From Alphaproteobacteria bacterium (GTDB taxonomy: Bacteria; Myxococcota_A; UBA796; GCA-2862545), in the NCBI GenBank assembly GCA_020632875.1, contig JACKET010000002.1, forward strand, positions 62,001 to 126,000: a stretch of DNA of 64,000 nucleotides, read 5' to 3'. The first letter of the stretch is position 1. Each line of letters opens with the position of its first letter. The notes beneath the pieces are model-generated. The model saw nothing but the letters and a program-made list of their open reading frames with translations. It had not been told where the DNA came from and did no database searches. Positions 24,743 to 33,427 of this stretch are shown here, one piece after another. A program made the translations under genes and the position numbers.

Positions 24743-24798
24743 CCCGGGCTGCGGGTCGGGTGGCACGCGCGCTGCAGACCACGCAGGGCGGAGGTCCC

Positions 24799-25455
24799 GT
24801 GCTGGTCATCCTGTTCGCCGGTTCGCTCGCCGACGAGCCCTCGATCCACGCGCACATGCAGCTGCACCTCGACACCACGGTCCGTGCGCGGGACGCCGTG
24901 GTGCGCGGCGATTTCGACGCCGCCCGCAGCGAGCTGAAGGCCCTCGCCGAGCACGCGCCGCTGAAGCGGGTCCCGCCGGACGCCCGGAAGTACGTGGGTG
25001 CCATGCAGGCCGCCGCGAAGTCGGGCGCGAAGGCGAAGACCCTCGAGGCCGTCGGCGCGTCGGTCGCCGAGGTCGGGCTCCAGTGCGGCGGGTGCCACGC
25101 GGCGCTCGGTCGCGGGCCCGTGTTCGCCGACGCCCCCGAGCCCCCGGCCGGCGACGACGTCGCGGCGCACATGGCGCGCCACGCCTGGGCCTCGGCCCGC
25201 ATGTGGGAGGGGCTCGTGCAGCCCGCCGACGACCGCTGGGACGGCGGCGCGCTCCAGCTCCTCGAGGAGCCGTGGACGAAGGCGCGCGACCCCGACGTCG
25301 ACCCGGCCGTCGCGGTCTTCGCCGAGCGCATCCACACTGCGGGCGTCGACGCGTTGATGAAGAGCTCCGACACCGAGCGCGCCGGGCTCTACGGTGCGCT
25401 CATCGCCACGTGCGCCCGCTGCCACAGGGCCGTCGACGACGGGGCCGCCGACTAG
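24799..25455 (+). CDS. Periplasmic di-haem cytochrome c
   Basis: 218 residues from a GTG with a GGAGG ribosome site four bases before it; the longer upstream frame is disfavoured because it crosses the palindromic repeat. The start VLVILFAGSLADEPS is a short signal peptide. Two CxxCH haem sites are visible: LQCGGCHAALG (~95) and CARCHRAVDD (~210). The remainder is helical. It has no named family that I recognise. It ends tail to tail with the 841-residue membrane protein. Confidence 0.75.
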   Translation: MLVILFAGSLADEPSIHAHMQLHLDTTVRARDAVVRGDFDAARSELKALAEHAPLKRVPPDARKYVGAMQAAAKSGAKAKTLEAVGASVAEVGLQCGGCHAALGRGPVFADAPEPPAGDDVAAHMARHAWASARMWEGLVQPADDRWDGGALQLLEEPWTKARDPDVDPAVAVFAERIHTAGVDALMKSSDTERAGLYGALIATCARCHRAVDDGAAD

Positions 25456-27977
25456 TCTCTCGGCTGGGCCTGGCTCGGCAGCACGAGTCCCACGAACACC
25501 CCGAGGAACAGCGCCAGCGCGCCGCCCACGATGAAGGTGCCGACCTCGAGCTCGGCGAGCGTGAGCAGGACGAGGCCGTCGGAGACGAGGGCCACGACGG
25601 TCGCGGCGAGGAACACCGGCGTGGAACGGGCGAGGACGGTGGACCACGCGCTGCGCCCGTGGAACCGGCGGGCGAGCGTGGCCGTCAGGGTGGCCCAGGC
25701 CATCGCGGTCGCGAGGAACACGGTGGCCACGTGCTCCCGGCTCATCCCGTCGATCTTCTCGGCCTCGTCGACCCACTTGGTCCCGAAGTCCTGCACGAGC
25801 AGCGCACCGCCCGCGATGGCCGTGAGCATCGGCAGGAAGTGCGCGACGAGCGAGGGGAGGGCGAGCCGCTCGCGCACGGCGAGTCGCAGGCGTCGCGCGG
25901 CCGCCCAGTCCATCTGGTCGAGCAGGAAGCGGTGGATGCGCCGGAGGTCGGCGGGCGTGTGGAACGCGAGCAGGTCGGGCTTCGCGATCCGCGCGTGGAT
26001 CGCGGCTTCGTCGCCGAGTCGCAGCGCGTCGTCGAGCGCGTGCGCCTCGGCGCGCGCCCGGTGCCCGGCGTGCAGGTCGGCATGCGCCCGCGCGGCGATG
26101 CGGCCCAGCACGAACGCCACGGCGTGCCGCTCGGGCCAGCCGCAGCCCTCGACGCACGCGCCGACCTTCTCGCAGGCCCGCCGGACCTCCGCCGCGTGGA
26201 CGGCGTCGATGAGCGGACGCGCGGCTTCGAGGTTCGCCTGCGTCGCGCGGAGCTCCTCGGTCGCCGCCGCCGCCGTCACGATCTGCCCGGCGAGGGCCGC
26301 GGAGTCTCCGTCGAGCCAGGCGGTCCAGCGGAGCAGGCCGCCAGGCCCGTCGCCCAGCAACGCGGACAGCGCCTCCACGGCGGTCTCGGGAGGGGCTTCG
26401 ACGAGGTCGGCGAGCGCGCGGAGCGGCGGACCTTGCGCGACGTCGAGGGCGTCGAGCCGGGTCGCGAGGGACCGCATCGCCTCGGCGAGCTCGCGGGCCG
26501 GGACCTCTGCGCGGTGCTGGTACAGGGCGGCCACGGCCCGGGCGATCTCGATGAGCGGGCTCGAGGCGGGCTCGCCGGGACGGGCGTCTGCGCGCAGCAT
26601 GTCGTCGAGCTCGCGAAAGGTCCGCGAGGGAGGGTCGCGCTGGAGGAGGCGCCACAGGAGCCGCAGTCGCTCGCTGTCGTCGGCGGCGCGGCGCAGGGCG
26701 ATCTCCATCTGGACCGCGACCTGGGTGGCGACGAAGGGGTTGTCGCGCCCCGCCACCCTCAGCATGCCCTCGACGCCGAGGTCGCCGATGCGCAGCAGGT
26801 GCTCGACCGGCGCCGCGTGCAGGGCCGCCGTGATGCCGATCGCCCGGGCGCCCACCTCGATGGCCCTCCCGGGGATCTCGACGACGAAGTCGCCCGTCGC
26901 GCGGGCGATGTCGGGCCAGGGGACCCCGCGCACCTGGGGCGCTTCGAGCAGCGCAACGGCTTCGGCCAGCGCGCACGCGCGGCGGCGGGGCGGGACGAGC
27001 GGGGAGAGGACCGGGTCGAGGCACTCCTTCAGGACCTCGACGAGGTCGAGCGGCGTGCCGACCGGCTCGATGGCGAGCGCCATCGCGCGCGTCGCGGGGC
27101 CCGCTTCGAGCCCCTGCAGGCCGAGCGCTCGCGCGGTGTCCATCCAGGCGAGCAGGCCGTCCGGGGTCTTCCAGCGGTCGCGGGAGAAGCTGTCGCGCAC
27201 GGCGGCCTGCGTCGCTTCGTCGAGCAACGGCCACGCGAGCACCACGGCCCGCTCGCTCAACGGGCCGTGCTTCCGGTCGGCGAGGCGCTCGCGCAGGACC
27301 GGCGCCACGGCGGGGTCGTGGCGCAGGGCGACGAGGCTCGACAGCACGACGCTGCGGTCGGCGTCGTCTTTCGGGAGGGGCGCGGACGCGAGCCCGCGCG
27401 GGTCGGGCCCCCGAAGCGAGCCGCCGAGCGCGGCGTGGCACGCGCCGAGGTAGAGCGCGTGCCGGCGGAGGCGCGTCTTCCCGCCGCCGAGGGCCAGGGT
27501 CTCGGGGAACGCCTCGGCCCAGAGGCCCTGCACCGTGGCGTCGAGCTCGGCGTCGCCCTGGGCCTGGCGGGCCATGGCGCGGGCCGCGGCGGTCCAGAGC
27601 GGGCGCGGACGCACGCGCAGCAGCACGCGGAGGAAGCGCCGGAGCTCGGGGCTCGCGAGCACCTGAACCCGCGCGAGCACGTCGAGTGTGGCGGTGGCGA
27701 GCTCGTCGTCGACGGTCACGGCGTCGGCCCACGGCCACTCGCCGAGCGCCGGGTCACCGAGCAGGGGCGCCAGCGGGCCGAGCTCGTCGGGGTTCTTCGC
27801 GAGCCAGCGCACCAGCGAGGCCGGGTCGCCGGGCGCGTCGTACGCCCTGCGGATCTTCGACAGGCCGCGGTCTCCGTCGGCCACGCGGCCCTCGGCCACC
27901 GGAGAGGTGCGGAACCGCGCGCGCAGGTCGGCTGCGCTGGCGGCTGCGCCGTCCCACTGCTCGAGGGCCTCTCTCAC
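25452..27977 (-). CDS. Large helical protein of unknown function with C-terminal membrane helices
   Basis: 841 residues from a GTG overlapping the stop of the peroxidase-like gene (GTGA). Residues ~1-720 look like an alpha-solenoid: repeated helical pairs rich in Ala, Leu and Arg (LRRFLRVLLRVRPRPLWTAAARAMARQ). The last ~120 residues hold about four transmembrane helices (FLPMLTAIAGGALLVQDF, VATVFLATAMAWATL, TPVFLAATVVALVSDGLVLL, GTFIVGGALALFLGVFVGLVL). No catalytic motif is visible. Coupling suggests it works with the MauG-type cytochrome upstream. Confidence 0.75.
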   Translation of the reverse strand: MREALEQWDGAAASAADLRARFRTSPVAEGRVADGDRGLSKIRRAYDAPGDPASLVRWLAKNPDELGPLAPLLGDPALGEWPWADAVTVDDELATATLDVLARVQVLASPELRRFLRVLLRVRPRPLWTAAARAMARQAQGDAELDATVQGLWAEAFPETLALGGGKTRLRRHALYLGACHAALGGSLRGPDPRGLASAPLPKDDADRSVVLSSLVALRHDPAVAPVLRERLADRKHGPLSERAVVLAWPLLDEATQAAVRDSFSRDRWKTPDGLLAWMDTARALGLQGLEAGPATRAMALAIEPVGTPLDLVEVLKECLDPVLSPLVPPRRRACALAEAVALLEAPQVRGVPWPDIARATGDFVVEIPGRAIEVGARAIGITAALHAAPVEHLLRIGDLGVEGMLRVAGRDNPFVATQVAVQMEIALRRAADDSERLRLLWRLLQRDPPSRTFRELDDMLRADARPGEPASSPLIEIARAVAALYQHRAEVPARELAEAMRSLATRLDALDVAQGPPLRALADLVEAPPETAVEALSALLGDGPGGLLRWTAWLDGDSAALAGQIVTAAAATEELRATQANLEAARPLIDAVHAAEVRRACEKVGACVEGCGWPERHAVAFVLGRIAARAHADLHAGHRARAEAHALDDALRLGDEAAIHARIAKPDLLAFHTPADLRRIHRFLLDQMDWAAARRLRLAVRERLALPSLVAHFLPMLTAIAGGALLVQDFGTKWVDEAEKIDGMSREHVATVFLATAMAWATLTATLARRFHGRSAWSTVLARSTPVFLAATVVALVSDGLVLLTLAELEVGTFIVGGALALFLGVFVGLVLPSQAQPRD

Positions 27978-29119
27978 GTGGGATCGGCGGGGCGCGGCGG
28001 CGGAACGCGCAGGTCGGCCGGGACCATGGCGTCGAGCGTGCGGAGGAACGCGACGAGGGCCTCGAGCTCGCCGTCGCGGAGCGCGAGCTCGCGCAGCGTC
28101 AGCTCGCGGTGCCCGAACACGGCGTCGCCGGGCAGGTCGTCGTAGAACTCGATCACGTCTTCGAGCGTGGCCGCCGCGCCGCTGTGGAAGTACGGCGCCG
28201 TGCGCGCGACGTTCCGGAGGGTGGGGGTCTTGAACGCGCCCTCGAAGTCCGCGAATGCCGGATTCAGGTAGTCGAGCTCGTCGCACCGGTCGGTGTCGGA
28301 GTGGGCCGAGCGGCAGTTGAACCGGTTGGCGAGCACGAGCTGTGCGCCTTCGGTGCGGCCCTTGTCGTACCCGCTGATCTCTTCGATGCCGAGGGTGTGG
28401 AACGACCCGTCGGTGAGCATCGGGCCGTGGTGGCAGTCGACGCAGCCCTCGCGCAGGAACAGCGACAGCCCGCGCAGCTCGAGGTCGTCGAGCGAATCGC
28501 CCGGCGCCCCCGCGGCGAGCCCGTCGAGGTACCGGTCGAAGCGCGAGGGCTCGGGGACGAGGCGTCGCTCGTAGGCTGCGATGGCCTTGGCCACGTTCAC
28601 CGCCACGCGGGTGGGCGCCTCGGAGGCCGGCGGAGCGCCGAACACGGCCTCGTAGGGCGCGGCGTACCGCGTGGTGACGACGCTCGCGAGGTGCTCTTCG
28701 GTGGCGGCCATCTCGGCCGGGTGGAGCATCGGGCCGAGCGCCTGCGCCCACAGCGAGTCGCTGTCACCGGCCCAGCCGAAGAACGGGCCCGCCTGGGCCC
28801 CCGGGATGGGGGGCGTGTGGCGGCGCGGCGTGCCCGCGGCCTGCGAGCGCAGCCGGTCGTCGGCGAAGCCCTTGTCGGGGATGTGGCAGTTGGCGCACGC
28901 GAACGCCCCGCTGGCCGAGAGCGCCGGGTCGAAGAACAGCGCCTGACCGAACGCCGCGGCGCCGGGGTCGTCGGCCCACCGGTTCGTCGGATCGGCGGGC
29001 AGCGGTGCGAGCCGCATCCGCTCCAGCGCAGCCTTCTCGCCGTCGGTCCACACGCCCGGCGGAGGGCCGGCGGGACCCCCGGTACAGGCGGCGAGCAGGA
29101 CGGTGACGACGGCGGACAC
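27974..29119 (-). CDS. Di-haem cytochrome c peroxidase / MauG-family lipoprotein
   Basis: 381 residues from a GTG with a GGAG ribosome site. Signal VSAVVTVLLAACTGG indicates a lipoprotein. Two haem sites: FACANCHIPDKGFADDR (~76, high-potential domain start) and GCVDCHHGPMLTDGSFHTLG (~227). ALFFDPALSASGAFAC and FKTPTLRNVARTAPYFHSG are family hallmarks. Bacterial members reduce H2O2 or oxidise protein side chains in the periplasm; which one cannot be decided here. Its downstream partner is the 841-residue membrane protein. Confidence 0.92.
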   Translation of the reverse strand: MSAVVTVLLAACTGGPAGPPPGVWTDGEKAALERMRLAPLPADPTNRWADDPGAAAFGQALFFDPALSASGAFACANCHIPDKGFADDRLRSQAAGTPRRHTPPIPGAQAGPFFGWAGDSDSLWAQALGPMLHPAEMAATEEHLASVVTTRYAAPYEAVFGAPPASEAPTRVAVNVAKAIAAYERRLVPEPSRFDRYLDGLAAGAPGDSLDDLELRGLSLFLREGCVDCHHGPMLTDGSFHTLGIEEISGYDKGRTEGAQLVLANRFNCRSAHSDTDRCDELDYLNPAFADFEGAFKTPTLRNVARTAPYFHSGAAATLEDVIEFYDDLPGDAVFGHRELTLRELALRDGELEALVAFLRTLDAMVPADLRVPPPRPADPT

Positions 29120-29226
29120 GGGCTCTCCGGTGGAGGCGGTGTCGGATTCTATCCAGATCGCGTGTGCCCGGGTCCTCGAAGGAGGCAAACGGGGCGATCG
29201 CGATCCGCCACCGGCGGCGACATCTC

Positions 29227-29254
29227 TTGACGAGCCAATCGGGCCGGATAGACA
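29227..29254 (+). promoter_or_regulatory. Possible sigma70 promoter of the Crp-DoxX operon
   Basis: TTGACG at 29227-29232 and TAGACA at 29249-29254 are 16 bases apart, 24 bases before the ATG at 29279. The -35 box is good and the -10 weak, so an activator may assist. Confidence 0.4.
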
Positions 29255-29278
29255 CGGCCGGCCGAATCGGGAGCATCG

Positions 29279-29965
29279 ATGGACGACCTCAGGAAGGCTT
29301 CGCTCTTCCGCGACCTCACCGACACGCAGATCACCATGCTGGAGGCGCGCTCCACCCGCGTGTCCAAGCCGGCGAGCGAGGTGTTGTTCTTCCAGGACGA
29401 CCGTGGCGACTCGATGTACGTCATCGCCCGCGGCTCGGTGAAGGTGTCTGCGAAGACCGAAGACGGGCAGGACAAGGTCCTCGCCGTGCTCCACCACGGC
29501 GACTGCTTCGGCGAGATGACCCTGCTCGACAACCGCCCGCGCTCCGCGACCGTCGAGACGCTCGAGCCGTGCGAGTTCATCCGCATCGTGCACCACGACT
29601 TCCGCACGTTCACCGAAGAGCACCCCGAGATCCTGTGGAAGGTGCTCCAGGCGCTGTGCGCCCGGGTTCGCGTGCTGTCCGACAAGGCGCTGGCGCTGGC
29701 CTACGAAGAGGTCCCGTACCGCGTCGTGAAGGCCCTGGTCGACATGACCGACGCGGCACTGTCCGGCGAGAAGACCGGCTCCATCACGCTGCACATCAAC
29801 GCCAACGACCTGTCCAACCTCGCGGGCACCGACCGCCGTACTGCCGCCCGCATCATCCGTCAGCTCGAGCAGCAGGGCCTGGTGCATCCGCAGGCCACCT
29901 CGGTCGAGGTCCCCGACGCCTACGCGCTCCGGCGCGCCCTCGAGTTCGCTCGCGACTGGTTCTAG
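29279..29965 (+). CDS. Crp/Fnr-family transcription regulator
   Basis: 228 residues. An N-terminal cyclic-nucleotide-type beta roll carries the phosphate-binding cassette FGEMTLLDNRPRSATVE, whose Gly-Glu and Arg-Ser residues match cAMP-binding Crp proteins. A dimerisation helix follows. The C-terminal winged helix has LSNLAGTDRRTAARIIRQLEQQGLV as recognition helix. There is no FNR-like Cys cluster. It ends 3 bases before the DoxX-like gene, so it heads the five-gene operon up to 35434 and probably controls it. A class III cyclase encoded at 39955 could supply its ligand. Confidence 0.92.
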   Translation: MDDLRKASLFRDLTDTQITMLEARSTRVSKPASEVLFFQDDRGDSMYVIARGSVKVSAKTEDGQDKVLAVLHHGDCFGEMTLLDNRPRSATVETLEPCEFIRIVHHDFRTFTEEHPEILWKVLQALCARVRVLSDKALALAYEEVPYRVVKALVDMTDAALSGEKTGSITLHINANDLSNLAGTDRRTAARIIRQLEQQGLVHPQATSVEVPDAYALRRALEFARDWF

Positions 29966-29968
29966 CTC

Positions 29969-31279
29969 ATGATCCGTAGATTCCTCCCGCGCCTCCGGGC
30001 GCTCTACGCGGGCCTGTGCGTGCTCGCCGCGGTGTGGATCACCAACACCGCCCTCGCGCACGAGCGCTTCATCCCGCACCGCCTGAAGAACCCGCTCTGC
30101 CTGGACTTCTTCAAGCAGACCAACGAGGGTGCCCCGCTCGGCATCCACTGGGACACGTGGAACATCACGGCCCGTGTGTTCCTCATCATCTGTGCGTCGA
30201 TCCTGATCTGGTTCCTCCGCCAGCCGATCGAGGAGTTCCTGCTGCGTCGGGTGTTCTCGCGCGGCGGCGCGACCGTTCAGCGCATCGCGCACGGCGTCAC
30301 GAGCTTCCTGACCGACAAGCCCGTGCGCGCCACGTGGTTCCGGCCGATGCGCGAGTTCGCCGTGCAGTTCTTCATGCGCAGCCCGGCGCTCGTGCTGATG
30401 TTCTCGGCCACCAACGACTCGCTCGTCATGCCGAGCTTCCCGCTCGACCCGTCCACCGCGGGCTTCCTGAAGGCCGTCCAGGCCGTGCTGGCCATCCTGA
30501 TCCTGGCGCAGGCCCTCCTCCCGCTCGTCGGCACGGCCATCATCGCGACCTGGTTCTACATGGCGGCCAAGTGGGGGCTCATGGTGTCGATCGACGCCGC
30601 GCCCGTGCTCACCGTAGCGGTCGTGTACCTCACGTCGCCCTGGCAGTCGCACCGCATCGCCATCACGAACATCAACCGCGAGCAGATGGTCTGGCTGCGG
30701 CGCGTCCTCGGCATCGGCTTCTGCGCGCTCGGCTGGCTCAAGCTCTACAACCACGACCTCACGGCCGGCGTGGCCGACAACTTCGAGTCCGTCATGGGCG
30801 ACCCGCTCGTGCAGATGCTGAAGTTCGGCACCGTGAACGCCGACGCGCACCCGCGCGAGACCTGGGTCATCGCGTTCGGCCTCGCCGAGATCATGAGCGG
30901 GTTCCTGCTCACCATCGGCGTCTTCTCGCGCTTCTGGGCCATGACCATGACCTTCGTGTTCGCGAAGCTCATGATCCTCGACTTCGGCTTCGAGGAGATC
31001 CCGCACATCTACCCGATCTCCGCGATGCTCTGCGTCATCTTCAACAACGACCTCTCCTCCGAGCTCGACGTGGTCGAGGCGGTGGAGGAGGAGGCCGGCG
31101 CGACGGGCCGGGCCTACAAGCAGACGGCGGTCATCTGGGGCGCCACGGTCGGCGTGGCCTTCCTGGTGCTCGTGCCCGGGCTGTGGGTCGTCACCCGCAT
31201 CGTCACCAACGAGCGGCCGGAGCGTGGCGTGTGCCTCGTCGAAGCGACCGCTGACGCGTCCGAGGGGGTGCGCCGATGA
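29969..31279 (+). CDS. DoxX-like polytopic membrane protein
   Basis: 436 residues with about eight to nine transmembrane helices. A first helix (LRALYAGLCVLAAVWITNTAL) is followed by HERFIPHRLKNPLC on the outer side. The DoxX-type four-helix core is in the C-terminal half (VLGIGFCALGWLKLYNHDLTAG, WVIAFGLAEIMSGFLLTIGVFSRFWAM, YPISAMLCVIFNN). DoxX/DoxD proteins include subunits of thiosulfate:quinone oxidoreductase, but this longer form is not assigned. Operon neighbours are a porin and a di-haem lipoprotein, so a redox role at the membrane is plausible. Confidence 0.75.
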   Translation: MIRRFLPRLRALYAGLCVLAAVWITNTALAHERFIPHRLKNPLCLDFFKQTNEGAPLGIHWDTWNITARVFLIICASILIWFLRQPIEEFLLRRVFSRGGATVQRIAHGVTSFLTDKPVRATWFRPMREFAVQFFMRSPALVLMFSATNDSLVMPSFPLDPSTAGFLKAVQAVLAILILAQALLPLVGTAIIATWFYMAAKWGLMVSIDAAPVLTVAVVYLTSPWQSHRIAITNINREQMVWLRRVLGIGFCALGWLKLYNHDLTAGVADNFESVMGDPLVQMLKFGTVNADAHPRETWVIAFGLAEIMSGFLLTIGVFSRFWAMTMTFVFAKLMILDFGFEEIPHIYPISAMLCVIFNNDLSSELDVVEAVEEEAGATGRAYKQTAVIWGATVGVAFLVLVPGLWVVTRIVTNERPERGVCLVEATADASEGVRR

Positions 31280-32061
31280 CCTTCGCGAGCTGGAGAGTGC
31301 TCATCGCGCTCGTCTTCGGTTGGACCGCCATCCTGTTCGGCGCCGACTTCCTCCTCGACCCCCACAGCGCCATCTGGACGCGCGGGCAGTCCCAGGACGC
31401 CGGCCGCTCCGACGGCAAGGCCTACCTGCGGATCTGGCTGCGCTACCCGTGCCGCGCCGAGTCCACGTGCCTCCCGGTCGCGAGCGATGCGGTGAAGGAC
31501 CTCGTGATCGGCACCGGTGCGGGCGGTGGCACGGGCGCTCCCTGGATGACCGAGCCGAAGCTGGTGCCCTACAAGACCATCGTCGAGGAGCTCGCCAACG
31601 CGCAGTCCGACGACGAGTACTCGGTCGAGAGCATCCTCATCGTCAATCGGCTCGAGGCCGAGGTCCCGGATCCCAAGATCGTCGACTTCATGGACGTGAT
31701 CCGCTCGCTCGAAGCCGTCGGCCTGGTGCCGGACCGCATCGAGTACGAGGGGCCGGGTCACTACACCATCCAGGCGAGGGTCGACGGTCTCCGCGACCAG
31801 CCCTCCCGCACCGATGCCGTCGAGGCGATCGGGCACCTGATCTCGGAGTACCGGAGCCGCGGGTACTACCGGTGGCTGAACAGCGTGGGCGAAGGCGAAG
31901 ACGCGAAGATGGCGGGGGTCTCGGGCGATTCCGTCTCCGACTCGCTGCGCTTCTTCCCGAGCCTCGGCGCGCGGGTCGACATCATGGAAGTCGTCGAAGC
32001 GGTGCAATCCATCGGCCTCGCGCCGAGCTCCATCACGATCGGTACGGAGGCGCCCCAATGA
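31276..32061 (+). CDS. Hypothetical protein with N-terminal membrane anchor
   Basis: 261 residues, ATGA overlap with the DoxX-like gene. One N-terminal helix (VLIALVFGWTAILFGADFLL) is followed by a soluble region rich in acidic residues. DPKIVDFMDVIRSLEAVGLVPDRIEYEGPGHYTIQ is echoed near the end by DIMEVVEAVQSIGLAPSSITIGTEAP, which suggests two related alpha-beta subdomains. No family recognised. Coupled by ATGA to the porin downstream. Confidence 0.7.
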   Translation: MTFASWRVLIALVFGWTAILFGADFLLDPHSAIWTRGQSQDAGRSDGKAYLRIWLRYPCRAESTCLPVASDAVKDLVIGTGAGGGTGAPWMTEPKLVPYKTIVEELANAQSDDEYSVESILIVNRLEAEVPDPKIVDFMDVIRSLEAVGLVPDRIEYEGPGHYTIQARVDGLRDQPSRTDAVEAIGHLISEYRSRGYYRWLNSVGEGEDAKMAGVSGDSVSDSLRFFPSLGARVDIMEVVEAVQSIGLAPSSITIGTEAPQ

Positions 32062-33413
32062 AGCCTGCACGTTGGACCCTGCTGCTCGCGAGCCTCGCGC
32101 TCCCGTGGGTGGCGTCTGCGCAGGAGGCTCCGCCGAAGGACGGCGTGATGCCACCCGAGATGGCCAAGCCGAAGATGCAGGTGCAGATGCCGCATCTCGG
32201 CGGTCTCAAGCCGTTCGCCGACGTGACGCTGCGCTACGACAACATCTGGACCACCGACCCGAACGACGTCTTCCGCGTGCCGCGCGAAGAGGTCGAGGTG
32301 CGCGACAACGCCACCATCCCGGGCGCCGGCGAGTACATCGACGGCTTCCGCACGAAGGTGCGCTTCGGCGTGAAGACCACCGACGAAGACGCCCTGCTTG
32401 GCGGCGGGATCCGCGTGGCGGTCGGCCAGAACCCGAACCCCGCGAGCTCGTTCGTGCCGCTCGGCAACGTGTTCCGTCCGACGGGCATCGGGATCGACCA
32501 GTACTGGATGTCGATCCAGCCGCTCATCAAGCTCGATGCGCCGGTCACCCTGCGCCTCGACGCCGGCAAGATGCCGAACCCGTTCTGGCGCGGCGAGGTG
32601 AAGGGCACGGCCTTCGCCACCGAGATGATCTGGGACAACGACGTGAACCCGGCCGGCGTCGCGGGCACGCTCGGCATCCCGGTGAACGACAGCGTCACCA
32701 TCGAGAACGCCCTGGCATACTGGGTGCTCGAAGACCTCGAAGACCGCCGGTTCGTCGGTCTCACGGGCGAGGTCAACATCATCGCCGACCAGGTGCGCGT
32801 GAAGACGCCGTACGTGACGGCCGCGCTGACCTACACGGGCTTCGAGAACATCAACTCGGGCCTGCACGCGCCGGGCGTCACCGGTCCGGGCAACGCGACC
32901 ATCGACCCCGGCAGCACCGCCTTCCTGCTCGGCCGCGGCCTGCAGAACGGCAACAACCACGTGAACTACGGCCCCGGCGCCGAGGGCTTCCGGGTGGGGC
33001 ACTTCCGCACGCTGTCCCTCGCGGGCCAGTTCCATCACACCGTCGAGCTCGACGCGATGGACATCACGCCGCACTTCATGATCGACACCGTCGTGAACAC
33101 GTCCGTGAAGAACGACCGCGTCGGCGTGGCCGTCACTGCGGGGAGCATCATCGGCGGGTGGGACGACGCGTCCAAGGTGAACCCCTTCGACGTGTGGCTG
33201 ACGTACCGGGACGTGCGCGGCGACGCGACGATCGCGGCCATCGCCGACTCCGATCTGGGTCGCGGCACGCAGTACGCGGGCCTCGAGGCCGTCGTGGGCT
33301 ACTCGTTCGCGAAGAACCTGAAGCTCGCGGTGAACTACTTCGAGTTCGACCGCTTCCCCCGCCGGGCGAATCACGACCGGCGCATCTTCTTCGACCTCAT
33401 CGGCAAGCTGTAG
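32058..33413 (+). CDS. Putative outer-membrane porin
   Basis: 451 residues with a clear signal peptide (MKPARWTLLLASLALPWVASAQ). The mature part is a series of beta strands typical of the putative-porin family: FRTKVRFGVKTTDEDALLGGGIRVAVGQN, LRLDAGKMPNPFWRGEVKGTA and YAGLEAVVGYSFAKNLKLAVNYFEFD. It lies between an anchored hypothetical protein and a di-haem lipoprotein. Substrate unknown. Confidence 0.85.
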   Translation: MKPARWTLLLASLALPWVASAQEAPPKDGVMPPEMAKPKMQVQMPHLGGLKPFADVTLRYDNIWTTDPNDVFRVPREEVEVRDNATIPGAGEYIDGFRTKVRFGVKTTDEDALLGGGIRVAVGQNPNPASSFVPLGNVFRPTGIGIDQYWMSIQPLIKLDAPVTLRLDAGKMPNPFWRGEVKGTAFATEMIWDNDVNPAGVAGTLGIPVNDSVTIENALAYWVLEDLEDRRFVGLTGEVNIIADQVRVKTPYVTAALTYTGFENINSGLHAPGVTGPGNATIDPGSTAFLLGRGLQNGNNHVNYGPGAEGFRVGHFRTLSLAGQFHHTVELDAMDITPHFMIDTVVNTSVKNDRVGVAVTAGSIIGGWDDASKVNPFDVWLTYRDVRGDATIAAIADSDLGRGTQYAGLEAVVGYSFAKNLKLAVNYFEFDRFPRRANHDRRIFFDLIGKL

Positions 33414-33427
33414 TCCGGGAGCCCACC

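Noticed and set aside
24490..24798. Long plus-strand frame upstream of the di-haem cytochrome
   Set aside because: It crosses the palindromic repeat, has no domain, and the GTG at 24799 has a good ribosome site followed by a signal peptide.
29227..29245. FNR/Crp operator reading TTGAC-N4-CAATC
   Set aside because: The second half-site does not match TCAA, so it is not a convincing dyad; the TTGACG is better explained as a -35 box.
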